Source of the DNA: Aggregatibacter aphrophilus ATCC 33389
Lineage (GTDB): Bacteria; Pseudomonadota; Gammaproteobacteria; Enterobacterales; Pasteurellaceae
DNA: 64,000 nucleotides
Direction: 5' to 3'
Assembly (NCBI RefSeq): GCF_900636915.1
Contig: NZ_LR134327.1
Location: 930,001-994,000, forward strand
A program made the translations under genes and the position numbers. Below the pieces are notes generated by a model that searched no databases, was not told where the DNA came from, and saw only the letters and a list, made by a program, of their open reading frames with translations. Below, in pieces: positions 42,384-51,627 of the stretch (position 1 is its first letter; each line of letters starts with the position of its first letter).

Positions 42384-42403
42384 CAATATAAATAAAAACC
42401 TTA

Positions 42404-43369
42404 TCACGCGGTTGTAAGCTGTCCTGCGTACAAAATAAAGTACCGCAAACACAACACCCCAATCAAGTCGAAAATCGACACAAAAATGATAAAGTTCTTG
42501 TTGTATTTTAAGCTATCTTTCGCGGCTAAGTTCCCCAAGAGCGGGATGACGATACCAATAAAGAATACCCCAATCCAGAAGACTGCGCCCCAGAAGCCGG
42601 ATAAAGCATTTTGTAACGCAACAACTTTTTGACCGCCACCAAAATAAAGCCCGACAAAAAAACATACCAATAAACCAAGTTCGGTCACCATAATCGGCAC
42701 TTCAAATTTATGAATGAAGTGAGATTCGTGGGAATCACCTCTTAATTTACCTGCAATCAGGATAAATAAGAAGGTAGCTGCGATACCTGATGATGTACCA
42801 GAGGCTAAGAATAGCGCTGGTAATACTGGATTATTCAACATCGGATAGCTAATTAACGCGGAAAGTAAGAAACCTGTATAAGCCCCTAATACAGCGGCTA
42901 AAATGAACAGGATAACTTCACATTCACCTACCAAGCGTTCAAAAGCGCCAATCCATTTCACTAAAAAACCAAACTTCGGCATGAAACGGTTGATAAAGGC
43001 AGCAATGTCTTCTTTGAAAATCACTGCGCACCATAACACAAGGAAGAGCATATACACTTGGAATAACATTACCCCCATGGACATTACGGAATTAAATTGA
43101 TAATTAAACATCAACTTCCAGAACGTCCAAGGACGAGCCAAGTGGAAAATTAACAGGATTAAACCGATTAGCGTCGGTACGCTACCCAATACGGCAGCAG
43201 CACGGATAATCCAGTTTTTGCTTGGATTTTCAAGTTTATGACTACGTTTATAAGCGATTGCTAGTTGTACTGCACCGGAGGAAATACCAAGCAAGAACAG
43301 ATAGATAGCAATTGTTGAATCCCACACCAAATTTGGTGTGTGAAACGGAACAGGATAATCTAATGTCAT
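42404..43369 (-). CDS. nrfD: NrfD, quinol-oxidising membrane subunit
   Basis: 321 residues with about eight to nine hydrophobic segments and no cofactor motif, as usual for the NrfD/PsrC family. It should take electrons from menaquinol and pass them to NrfC and NrfB. The segment VWDSTIAIYLFLLGISSGA (about 15-33) is typical of the quinol-site helix. It overlaps nrfC by 4 bases. Confidence 0.93.
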   Translation of the reverse strand: MTLDYPVPFHTPNLVWDSTIAIYLFLLGISSGAVQLAIAYKRSHKLENPSKNWIIRAAAVLGSVPTLIGLILLIFHLARPWTFWKLMFNYQFNSVMSMGVMLFQVYMLFLVLWCAVIFKEDIAAFINRFMPKFGFLVKWIGAFERLVGECEVILFILAAVLGAYTGFLLSALISYPMLNNPVLPALFLASGTSSGIAATFLFILIAGKLRGDSHESHFIHKFEVPIMVTELGLLVCFFVGLYFGGGQKVVALQNALSGFWGAVFWIGVFFIGIVIPLLGNLAAKDSLKYNKNFIIFVSIFDLIGVLCLRYFILYAGQLTTA

Positions 43370-44043
43370 CTTCTTGGTTCTCCGTGTTGGAATGGAATAT
43401 GGTAAAGGTTCGGTTGCGTACCTAATTCCACTTTCGTGCGGTAAACTGGGCTTTGTTTCACTTTGCGTGCTACTGAGCTAGTCGGATCGTTCATGTCACC
43501 AAAGGTTAACGCTTTGGTCGGACAAGCTTCCACACAAGCCGGTTGCTTACCTTGTGCCAAATTCGTGTCACGACAGAAGTTACATTTATCGGCGGTTCGA
43601 TGCACAGGATGGATGAAACGCACGCGATAAGGACAGACTGCAACACAATATTGGCAACCGACGCAAAGATCTTTGTGTACATCCACGATTCCCGTGTCAG
43701 GATCAATGAACGATGCACCGGTCGGACAAACGGCCACACAAGGTGCATTAGTACAATGTTGGCAAGATTGACGGAAAAACTCGTACTCTTGATTCGGGAA
43801 TTCCCCATAAGGTTCGCTACGCAGGATTTCTAACCGTGAAACACCTTCAGGTACTTGGTTGGTTTCACGACAGGCATCCATACAGGCGGTACAGCCGATA
43901 CAAGCCGTTTCGTCATGTACCATTGCATAGCGTTTCGGTTTATCCGCCTTTTCCTCTTTTGCTAAAGAGGAAACTGATGTTCCCGTCATAAGGATTAACG
44001 CCCCCATGCCGGAAACAAAGTTTCGGCGTGAACAGGCTGTCAT
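43366..44043 (-). CDS. nrfC: NrfC, four-cluster ferredoxin-like electron-transfer subunit
   Basis: 225 residues with a Tat signal (SRRNFVSGMGALI). Four cysteine groups for [4Fe-4S] clusters are visible: CIGCTACMDAC (about 48-58), CQHCTNAPCVAVCP (about 93), CVGCQYCVAVCP (about 127) and CNFC with CVEACP (about 153-174). It carries electrons from NrfD to NrfB on the periplasmic side. The segment SSLAKEEK, near the signal cleavage site, is encoded by a near-copy of the R2 palindrome found in the repeat island downstream. The gene overlaps nrfB and nrfD by 4 bases each. Confidence 0.95.
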   Translation of the reverse strand: MTACSRRNFVSGMGALILMTGTSVSSLAKEEKADKPKRYAMVHDETACIGCTACMDACRETNQVPEGVSRLEILRSEPYGEFPNQEYEFFRQSCQHCTNAPCVAVCPTGASFIDPDTGIVDVHKDLCVGCQYCVAVCPYRVRFIHPVHRTADKCNFCRDTNLAQGKQPACVEACPTKALTFGDMNDPTSSVARKVKQSPVYRTKVELGTQPNLYHIPFQHGEPRR

Positions 44044-44696
44044 TGTTTATCCTTTTGTTCGGTTGATTGAGTTTGTTCTTTTTGTGCCTTGCGTTTTTGT
44101 TGTTCACCATGACAATCCACGCAAAGTTTCACGCGATTTTTCGGTGTAATACCTTTCATCGGCTCTTCTTTCGGGTGTAATGTGTGACAACTTGCACAAG
44201 GCAATTTCATCGCATGAACATCATGCGCCCAAAGTTTTTCACGAAGTTTTTCCGGTTGGTGGCAAGAGAAACATACTTGGTTTTGTTCTTGTGCGCTATA
44301 CATTGGTTTTTTCTCTCCAAAAATATCGCCGTCAAAACGCATAACATCTTTTGCACCACGACGGTGATCTTCAGAAATATTGCCATGGCAGTTCACACAA
44401 TTAATCGGTTTACCGTTATTCGGGTTTTTCTGATTTAAGTGCGCTCCATGAAATTTACCAAAATGCAATTCACCACCGGATTGATCCAAGGTTTGGTTTT
44501 TATCGACTTTGTCAAATTTATGACATTTTGCACAGTACTGGTTTGGATCGCGTTGATTATCCAATTGCGGTTCGTAAGTGAGCTGTTCCATCGTGGTCGG
44601 CTGACTTTCCGCTTGTACTACCATCGGCACAACAGCCAACATTGCAAGCAATGTGAAAGCTTTTGCCGGTTTGCGGAGTAAGTAAGTTAAATTCAT
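44040..44696 (-). CDS. nrfB: NrfB, pentaheme cytochrome c electron donor
   Basis: 218 residues with a signal peptide (cleavage near VQA, about residue 28) and five CxxCH heme motifs: CAKCH, CVNCH, CFSCH, CASCH and CVDCH. It delivers electrons to NrfA in the periplasm. The C-terminal tail is rich in K, Q and E. It lies 72 bases after nrfA; that gap has an imperfect uptake-signal inverted pair (about 44729-44763) that could attenuate transcription or set the NrfA:NrfB ratio. Confidence 0.95.
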   Translation of the reverse strand: MNLTYLLRKPAKAFTLLAMLAVVPMVVQAESQPTTMEQLTYEPQLDNQRDPNQYCAKCHKFDKVDKNQTLDQSGGELHFGKFHGAHLNQKNPNNGKPINCVNCHGNISEDHRRGAKDVMRFDGDIFGEKKPMYSAQEQNQVCFSCHQPEKLREKLWAHDVHAMKLPCASCHTLHPKEEPMKGITPKNRVKLCVDCHGEQQKRKAQKEQTQSTEQKDKQ

Positions 44697-44768
44697 TCTG
44701 ATTACCTCAAATTTGCTTTTGAAAATGACCGCACTTTTATGTATTGCACAAAAGTGCAGTACGTTTTT

Positions 44769-46292
44769 CTATTGTTTTGTTACGGTATCTTCAGCTAATT
44801 TGCCAGAGGCTTTCGCTTCTTTTTCCCATTGAGGTACAACAGTTTCTAAGAATTCTTTTTTGGCTTTACGTTCTTTCTCGATATCGATACCCATTACTTT
44901 CCATGCTTTTTCTGCAGTAGAAATATCAGGTACTTCAACCGGAGTTTTCACGCCATGTTTAGTTAAGATTGCAGCAAGTTTAGCACGCGCATCAGCGGCT
45001 TTATCAAGACCAGAACCTAACACGCGAAGCATCACGTCTGGTGCGTGCATATGACCACCATGACTGGCTGCAGAGTAATCCCAACGCCATTGCGCATGAC
45101 GGATATCCATTAAGGCAGGTTCCATTTCTTCTTTAGTAGCACCAGCATCCCAAGCTGCTTTTGCTTCAAAGTGAGCCCGAACTACTTGTTCTTCTAAACG
45201 ACCCATGATGTCTTTCACTTCTTTTTTACGGGAAGCGACAATGTCTTTTAACTTGTCTTTGCTTTGATCGTGACAGTTAGCACAGGTTCTATCAAAGGCA
45301 TCGAATGGATTTTGAATTTGGTGATCGGTATAAACTTTACCGTCTGCACCTTGTACTTTAGGCATGTGACAGTCGATACAGGTTACGCCATTTTTACCGT
45401 GCATACCTAAAGACCAAATTTCAAAGTCAGGGTGTTGCGCTTTTAAGATAGGCGCTTTAGATAAAGAGTGAGTAAAGTCGGTGAAACCGATATCATCATA
45501 GTATTTTTCGATATCATCAGCGGTTTGACCGTTATCCCACGGGAAAGTCACTTGTTTCAAATCGCCTGCAAAATAGTATTCAACGTGGCAGTTCGCACAA
45601 ATTTCTGCACGTTGTTCTGTACGCGCTGCTGTGCCAAAACTTAAATTAGGTTGAGTTTTACCTTCTGCTTTAGCTTTCGCTTGAAGTGCATTATTTAAGT
45701 GATCTAACGCACGAAGCACGTGAGGACGGGCAATGCGTAGAGCTGGCTTGCCTACGGCAAAGTCTTTAGAGGTAGTATCGTGACAATCAGCACAACCAAT
45801 AGCATTCACTACTTCGGCACCACCTTTCGCCCATTTACCACTGAAGTAGCCTTCTTCACCCCACTCAGCGATTAAACGTGGTACATCCGGACCTTTACAA
45901 GTCCAGCAAGCCATTGGTTGAGGACCGTCGTTAGCTGTTTTCGGTGCGCCTGTACGTAAAATATCACGCACATCTTTGATGGCATAAATATGACCGCGCG
46001 GTGCATTATATTCTTTCGCAAACGCATAACCGCCCCACAATACGATAAGACGCGGATTTTCCTCATCAGCATAAACGATCTTTTCACCTTTTTCAGTGGC
46101 TTTCCAAGACTCAAATTGTTTAGGGTATTTCGCAGCAAATTTTTCATTTACTGCTTCGATTTTTAAATTAGGGTTAGGGGCTTCTACAGGCTGTTCCAAC
46201 GGTTTATAAACCAATTCTGCCATGGCTGAATTAAACACGCCAAAAGCTGCGAAAGAAGCTGCCACAATCAGGCTTTTTCTCAATGCGTTCAC
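44769..46292 (-). CDS. nrfA: Cytochrome c552 nitrite reductase, ammonia-forming
   Basis: 507 residues from the GTG at 46292. It reduces nitrite to ammonium in the periplasm with six electrons. The catalytic heme site is ACWTCKGPD, with the special CxxCK, and four CxxCH motifs follow (CADCH, CANCH, CIDCH, CANCH). The start was placed at GTG because GGAGTGATTATC precedes it and [14 protein letters not shown] begins a clean signal peptide ending NSAMA; the longer alternative adds 33 hydrophobic residues. Upstream FNR-like and NarP-like sites fit anaerobic, nitrate/nitrite-dependent control. Confidence 0.97.
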   Translation of the reverse strand: MNALRKSLIVAASFAAFGVFNSAMAELVYKPLEQPVEAPNPNLKIEAVNEKFAAKYPKQFESWKATEKGEKIVYADEENPRLIVLWGGYAFAKEYNAPRGHIYAIKDVRDILRTGAPKTANDGPQPMACWTCKGPDVPRLIAEWGEEGYFSGKWAKGGAEVVNAIGCADCHDTTSKDFAVGKPALRIARPHVLRALDHLNNALQAKAKAEGKTQPNLSFGTAARTEQRAEICANCHVEYYFAGDLKQVTFPWDNGQTADDIEKYYDDIGFTDFTHSLSKAPILKAQHPDFEIWSLGMHGKNGVTCIDCHMPKVQGADGKVYTDHQIQNPFDAFDRTCANCHDQSKDKLKDIVASRKKEVKDIMGRLEEQVVRAHFEAKAAWDAGATKEEMEPALMDIRHAQWRWDYSAASHGGHMHAPDVMLRVLGSGLDKAADARAKLAAILTKHGVKTPVEVPDISTAEKAWKVMGIDIEKERKAKKEFLETVVPQWEKEAKASGKLAEDTVTKQ

Positions 46293-46474
46293 GATAATCA
46301 CTCCAGTAAAGTTAAATTTTTCTGAAAATACAAGGTTATAAAGGCCTGCCACCACTTGGTTAATAATGAGAACTTTTATCATTAAAAACAATATGATATA
46401 AGACCAAAAAGTCTAAATAGCGGTCGTAACATATCCAAATAAATATATTTTTTCTATAGGTATTTAACGTTTTT

Positions 46475-46488
46475 TTGCTTTTGATCAA
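46475..46488. promoter_or_regulatory. FNR-type site upstream of nrfA
   Basis: TTGCTTTTGATCAA matches TTGATnnnnATCAA at 9 of 10 positions. With A/T-rich -10 candidates on the minus strand near 46442-46458, its centre is about 35-47 bases before a plausible start, as expected for FNR activation. Confidence 0.65.
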
Positions 46489-46557
46489 TTTTTCAAATTT
46501 AACTGATTATTTTGTTATGTTTTTGTTAAGCGAGTTAATACAATAGAGACTGCAAAA

Positions 46558-46573
46558 TACCCATTTATAAGTA
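46558..46573. promoter_or_regulatory. NarP/NarL-type 7-2-7 site upstream of nrfA
   Basis: TACCCAT-TT-ATAAGTA: both heptamers fit TACYYMT in inverted orientation with the 2-base spacing NarP prefers. It is centred 84 bp upstream of the FNR-type site. Confidence 0.65.
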
Positions 46574-46679
46574 GGTTTGGCGTAATTTTGATTGAGTCCA
46601 AAAGAGTGAATTGCAATTAACAATTTTTAGGTATAAACACCCAAATATGTAACATAAAAGGCTGGAAGAAAAAATGACA

Positions 46680-46712
46680 AAGACTAAATTTCATCAACTG
46701 AAATTTAGTCTT
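46680..46712. terminator. Terminator of the lipoprotein operon
   Basis: AAGACTAAATTTCA (46680-46693) and TGAAATTTAGTCTT (46699-46712) form a perfect 14-bp stem with a 5-base loop; the minus strand then reads TGTCATTTTTTC. Confidence 0.8.
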
Positions 46713-46765
46713 CTACTAGAAAAACACACAAAAAGTGCGGTCAAAAAATAAAGTGTTTCTTATTA

Positions 46766-47056
46766 TCAATGCCAACCGCGGTAATAACCAAAACTAGGTT
46801 CCACAATAACGCTAGGGCGGCGGCGTTCATAGTAAACTTTCATTTTTGGCACAGAATCACTGGCGTCCAAAACATTATCTGTTGGCTTAGGGTCCACGAC
46901 CTTATACTTCGCAGATACCGTATTTCCACTGTTAACTTTTACCTGATAAGCATTCACCGTCTGCATATCCAAAGGGGCATTATTTGTTACCTGTTTAGGC
47001 GAAGTGCATGCACTCAAAACTAAAGCGACACCTATAATAGAGAATAATTTTTGCAT
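46766..47056 (-). CDS. Small lipoprotein of unknown function
   Basis: 96 residues. The lipobox is LSACTS (cysteine at about residue 16), so the protein should be lipid-anchored in the envelope. The mature part has no motif I recognise; it ends with a basic, aromatic tail (YYERRRPSVIVEPSFGYYRG). It lies 13 bases after the secreted-protein gene and is probably co-transcribed with it. Confidence 0.75.
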   Translation of the reverse strand: MQKLFSIIGVALVLSACTSPKQVTNNAPLDMQTVNAYQVKVNSGNTVSAKYKVVDPKPTDNVLDASDSVPKMKVYYERRRPSVIVEPSFGYYRGWH

Positions 47057-47069
47057 AATTACCTTCTGC

Positions 47070-47687
47070 TTATTTACATACTACATTGGAAAGAATTTCT
47101 TTATTTTTCTTCAAGTTCTTATTTACTAAGACCTTACCGTTGCGCTGTTCTTCTGACTTAACTTCACGATCTAAATTCGGATCCTTAATATTAAATACCG
47201 GTGCATATTGCACATTTTGCGGTTCTAAACTGGAAGACACTGTTGCACCGATAATGCTGGCATAATATTGCTGCTTGCTTTTATCCACATAATAGGTCGT
47301 CGAATCAGTAAACACCACGCCATCATTAGATTTAAAGCCATAACAAATTCCTGCACCAGATTCGAACACCGAATGTGAATCTTTATTTTCTTTAATTTCA
47401 AATACTTCAAATGAGATACTTTTGCCTAATTCATTCACATCAGCCATATTACTTGGATCAAATTTTTTATTACCGGTTTTATTAATAAAGGTCGTTTTTC
47501 CCTTTTCATTACTATCAGAAAAAGAAAAATGTTGTTTTGAAGTACCCGCTTGTCTTGATTGGTTCGGTTGCTCGGCAACTTTTTTGGTAATGCCCTCTTC
47601 CGAAATATGCATACTCCAAGATTCCGCAAAAGTAACATGAGAAAAAAAGATAAACGACAGCCCTAAAGTAAGTTTTTTTAAAATCAT
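47070..47687 (-). CDS. Secreted protein of unknown function
   Basis: 205 residues with a signal peptide (MILKKLTLGLSFIFFSHVTFA). The mature part is polar, rich in K, N and S, with a single cysteine in GICYGF (about 114) and another near the end (VVCK). I see no known domain. AAGAGG precedes the ATG. It leads a two-gene unit with the lipoprotein downstream. Confidence 0.72.
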   Translation of the reverse strand: MILKKLTLGLSFIFFSHVTFAESWSMHISEEGITKKVAEQPNQSRQAGTSKQHFSFSDSNEKGKTTFINKTGNKKFDPSNMADVNELGKSISFEVFEIKENKDSHSVFESGAGICYGFKSNDGVVFTDSTTYYVDKSKQQYYASIIGATVSSSLEPQNVQYAPVFNIKDPNLDREVKSEEQRNGKVLVNKNLKKNKEILSNVVCK

Positions 47688-47908
47688 AGCAAAGACCTCT
47701 TAAAGCATAATGACCCAAGTAAAAAATAAAATAATAAAATTGTATAAATCTCAACCAGTAAATTATCAGGATCGCTGAAGAAAGTAAATTGTTTCCTGTC
47801 AATCCACTGATACAGACTGGCTTACAAGGTACATTAATTTTAACGCAGAAAACTACCGCACTTTAGTTTAAAAAGCGAAATGACACCATTCAAAAATGTG
47901 ACATATAG

Positions 47909-48829
47909 CTATTTTTCTTCATTCGGCGTGATTTGTTGATGTTTTTCTTGCTCTTGCACCTCTAACGCATCGCGGGCTGAGCGAATACTGCGTTCAATGA
48001 TTGGCACACGTTGATCATCTTTCGGTAACAGTTTTAACATCATCGACCAGGTTACTGCCGCCATTTTATAATCTTCTGTTTCAAAATAGCTGAAAGCCAA
48101 CAAACTTAATGCATCAATATTGGTATGATCCTCACGAATCACCTCACGCAGTAAATTACTCCCTTTTAATTTATCTGTTGTATCTTCAGAGAACATCAAA
48201 ATACGGGCATAGGCCAACTTATATAAATTATTTTTCGGATCTAATTTATTGGCACGGGCAAAGCTATCTAAGGACATTTGCGGTTTATCCAAATTCAAAC
48301 CGATTTGTCCTAACAACCACCAATTTTTTGCATTATTCGGATCTTTTTGTAAATCTAAGCGTAACGCCGTAGCAAACTGTTGCATTTCGCTTTCGCTTAA
48401 CGGATTGGTCTCCTCCGTTTGCATACGTTCAAAAAAGTTCGGTAATTTTTCAACGGATTTTTCTAACATGATTTCCGTCTGCCAAGCGCCCACCGAAAAA
48501 TAGGCGGGAACGGCGATAATACCTAAAGCCAATAAACCGGATACAAACCACAATTTGCCGTAATTTTTGCCCTCGTTGATTTGCTCGGCTGCTTGTTGGG
48601 GGATGTCCTCCAATAAAGATTGTTGTAGTTCCACTTTGAGCTGTTCGGCATTTTCTAACAAACCTTGTTTTTCATCACGCTCAATTTCTTTTAAACGTTC
48701 AAAATAAAAGGCTTTGTTTAAAGTATCTCGTTGCACCGATGGTTTTTGCACATTTTTTTTCAACAACGGAAAGAAGCAAACCAAGGCAGCGATGAGCGTT
48801 AAGGAGAGAATGCTTAACCATAAACTCAT
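47909..48829 (-). CDS. ccmI: Cytochrome c biogenesis protein CcmI (TPR)
   Basis: 306 residues. Two membrane segments (about 4-22 and 94-112) bracket a cytoplasmic loop with a leucine-rich helical stretch; the periplasmic C-terminal part holds TPR-like repeats (NWWLLGQIGLNLDKPQMSL, about 170-188, and following). It binds apocytochrome c and presents it to CcmH/CcmF. It overlaps ccmH by 4 bases and is the last gene of the ccm operon. In E. coli this domain is fused to CcmH. Confidence 0.88.
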   Translation of the reverse strand: MSLWLSILSLTLIAALVCFFPLLKKNVQKPSVQRDTLNKAFYFERLKEIERDEKQGLLENAEQLKVELQQSLLEDIPQQAAEQINEGKNYGKLWFVSGLLALGIIAVPAYFSVGAWQTEIMLEKSVEKLPNFFERMQTEETNPLSESEMQQFATALRLDLQKDPNNAKNWWLLGQIGLNLDKPQMSLDSFARANKLDPKNNLYKLAYARILMFSEDTTDKLKGSNLLREVIREDHTNIDALSLLAFSYFETEDYKMAAVTWSMMLKLLPKDDQRVPIIERSIRSARDALEVQEQEKHQQITPNEEK

Positions 48830-49311
48830 TTGTCATTCTCCTTGTTTAATAAGTCGTTTAAACGCTGCTGTTCCTCTTCGCTTAACGATGTTGTGGTGAG
48901 ACTTTCATGTTTTGTTGTCGTAGAAATAGGTTGCGGGTGCTTACGACGAAAAACCAATAACATGCCTAACAAAATTAAGACAATCGGCGCGCCCCAAAGA
49001 ATCACTGTTGCCGGCGTTAGTGGCGGATCGTAGGTCACAAAATTACCGTATCGATCAATCATATACTGCACCACATCTTCTCTGGACCTGCCCTCTTGGA
49101 GTAATTCGAATACTTTGCCACGCATATCTACCGCGATAGTCGCATTAGAATCGGCAATATTATTATTTTGACATTGTGGGCAACGTAACTCTTGGGTTAA
49201 AGAATGATAGTCGTCTTCCTGCTGCGGCGAACTAAAATTCAACGCGTCAATAGCGCCGGATGCGGTAACGCTAAATAAAAGTGCGGTAGAAAATAAAAGT
49301 GTTTTTTTCAT
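48826..49311 (-). CDS. ccmH: Cytochrome c biogenesis protein CcmH
   Basis: 161 residues from the ATG at 49311. Signal peptide MKKTLLFSTALLFSVTASGA, the thiol motif [10 protein letters not shown] (about 41-50) in a three-helix domain, and one membrane segment (about 106-125). It reduces apocytochrome cysteines for heme ligation. The start was placed where TGATG links it with the ccmG stop; longer versions run into ccmG. Confidence 0.92.
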   Translation of the reverse strand: MKKTLLFSTALLFSVTASGAIDALNFSSPQQEDDYHSLTQELRCPQCQNNNIADSNATIAVDMRGKVFELLQEGRSREDVVQYMIDRYGNFVTYDPPLTPATVILWGAPIVLILLGMLLVFRRKHPQPISTTTKHESLTTTSLSEEEQQRLNDLLNKENDK

Positions 49312-49856
49312 CACTGCGCCCCAACTAATTTTTGATAAATCGGTTGTAGTTTTTCCTGCCAAACCCGCTCGTTTACATCACCGGCATAGCGATAATGAAT
49401 TACACCTTTGCCGTCCACAATAAAGGTTTCCGGTGCGCCATACACGCCTAAATCTAAGGCAAAAGATCCTTTTTCATCTTTCAACACCACTTGATAAGGA
49501 TTTCCTAAATCATGTAACCATTTAACGGCTTTTTCACTGTTATCTTTATAATCTAAACCAATAATCGGCACGCCTTGTTTGGCGAGATGATTCAAATATT
49601 GATGTTCCGCATAACAGGTCGGACACCATGTTGCCCACACATTCAGCAGAAGTGGTTTACCTTGTTTAAACAAGCTTTCGTCAAATGTTTTCGTTGATAA
49701 TAAATCCGTCAACGTTTTCGCGGGTACCGGTTTACCTACCAAAGCGGACTCCAAGTTTTTTGGATCATCGCCTTGTGCATTGCGTTGTAATTGCACCAGA
49801 AAAGCAGCAACTAATGCTAAAAAAATAATTAACGGAAGATATAATTTCTTTTTCAT
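49311..49856 (-). CDS. ccmG: Thiol:disulfide interchange protein CcmG/DsbE
   Basis: 181 residues: an N-terminal anchor (about 4-22) and a periplasmic thioredoxin domain with WATWCPTCYAEH (CxxC about 75-78) and GVYGAPETFIVD. It supplies reducing power to CcmH and apocytochromes. It lies 31 bases after ccmF. Confidence 0.94.
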   Translation of the reverse strand: MKKKLYLPLIIFLALVAAFLVQLQRNAQGDDPKNLESALVGKPVPAKTLTDLLSTKTFDESLFKQGKPLLLNVWATWCPTCYAEHQYLNHLAKQGVPIIGLDYKDNSEKAVKWLHDLGNPYQVVLKDEKGSFALDLGVYGAPETFIVDGKGVIHYRYAGDVNERVWQEKLQPIYQKLVGAQ

Positions 49857-49887
49857 TGAAATACTCTACTCAGCCTACGCAGATTTA

Positions 49888-51627
49888 CTACGCAGTCTCT
49901 TTTTTCTCTAAGATTTTGCTAAACCGATAACGACGGTCGAACATACACAATAAACCACCCAGCGCCATAAACAGACCACCCAGCCAAATCCAACGGATAA
50001 ACGGTTTGTAATATAAGCGTAACGCCCAAGCATTGTTATCTAATTTTTCACCTAGGGCGACATATAAATCACGGGTAAAGCCCCAATCAATGGCCGCTTC
50101 GGTCATCGGCATTTTACTAACGGTATAAAGACGTTTCTCGGCAAACAACGTTGCTTCCGGTTTACCATGACGGGTAATATCAATTTGCGCTTTACCGCCG
50201 ATATAGTTAGGCCCGTTAGCATCGCTAATGCCCTTGAACGTGAAATCATAATCGGCAATTTGCACCGAATCCCCCACATTCATTCGTACATCACGTTCAA
50301 CGCTGTAATTTTGGCTAAAGGCAATGCCCCAAACTGTCATAGCAACACCCAAATGCGCCAAGACCATGCCCCAGTGGGAGCGGGACAATTTCGTGATACC
50401 TTGTAAGAAACTGTCGCGGTGCGTTGCTCGTTGGTGCATTTCATAAAGACTAAGCAATACAATAATTACTGTCATCATGGTACCTAATACCGCGCTGACA
50501 GTAATCTTGTCTTGTAATAAATACGGCAAAGCAAAGCCTGCAATTAACATGATAATGACACTCACCACAACCGGAGTGCGAATAGCAGAGAACTGATCAC
50601 GGCGCCATTTCACTAATGGCCCAATTCCCAATAACAAGGCAAACGGCGTCATAATAATCAGGAACATTTGATCAAAGAACGGCGCACCAATAGAAATTGA
50701 CCCTAACCCCAATTGCTTATGCACAAGCGGCAACAATGTGCCGAGCAAAACCACACAAAGTGCGGTCATTAATAAAATATTATTTAGCAACAATAGGCTT
50801 TCGCGGGAATAACGTTCCGCATTATCGCGTGAACGAATTTGACTGCCTTTGTAAGCATATAAAGTTAGTGAGCCACCAATCACCACGATTAAGTAGGCTA
50901 AGACATATAAGCCGCGGGTTGGATCGGAAGCAAACGCGTGCACGGAAACCAAAATCCCCGAACGCACCAAAAAGGTACCGAGCAAACACAAGGAAAAAGC
51001 CAAGATAGCGAGAAGCACCGTCCAAGCTTTAAAGGATCCGCGTTTTTCCGTTACAGCCAAAGAATGCAATAATGCGGTTCCCGCTAACCACGGCATGAAA
51101 GAGGCATTTTCTACCGGATCCCAGAACCACCAGCCGCCCCAGCCTAATTCGTAATATGCCCACCAAGACCCCAAAACGATACCTAAGGTGAGGAAGATCC
51201 ACGCAGCCATCGTCCAAGGGCGAGACCAACGCGCCCAAGCAGTATCTAACTTACCGGTCATTAAAGAGGCGATGGAAAAAGCAAACGCTACGGAAAAACC
51301 TACATACCCCATATATAACAACGGCGGGTGGAAAATTAAGCCGACATCTTGCAATAACGGATTCAGTTCTTTGCCATCCACCGGAAAATCAGGGAAAGTA
51401 CGGGCAAACGGATTCGAAGTAAATAAGACGAAAAGCAGGAAACCGATGCTGATAATGCCCATGATGCCCAGTACACGGGCGGCAGCTTCTTGCGGTAAAC
51501 GCTTACTGAATAATGCAACTGCCGCGCCCCACAACGAAAGCAACCAAATCCATAACAGCAAAGAGCCTTCGTGAGAACCCCAAACTGCGGATAAGCGGTA
51601 ATAAATCGGGTACATAGTTTTCATCAT
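49888..51627 (-). pseudogene. ccmF: CcmF heme lyase, lacking its N terminus
   Basis: 579 residues from the first available ATG. From [14 protein letters not shown] onward it is a good CcmF: HPPLLYMGYVGFSV, the WWD domain [26 protein letters not shown] and the C-terminal AEKRLYTVSKMPMTEAAID are all kept. But relatives, including the NrfE in this window, have about 80 residues and two membrane segments before this point. Here that DNA is absent: the frame opens inside ccmE, overlapping it by 125 bases, with no ribosome-binding site before ATGATG. A deletion removing the end of ccmE and the start of ccmF explains both. The rest of the frame is undamaged, so the event is recent, or it is an assembly error, or a shortened protein still works. 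Confidence 0.8.

Noticed and set aside
46293..46391. N-terminal extension of NrfA by 33 residues
   Set aside because: It would put a second hydrophobic stretch before a perfectly good signal peptide; the GTG at 46292 has a well-placed GGAG.
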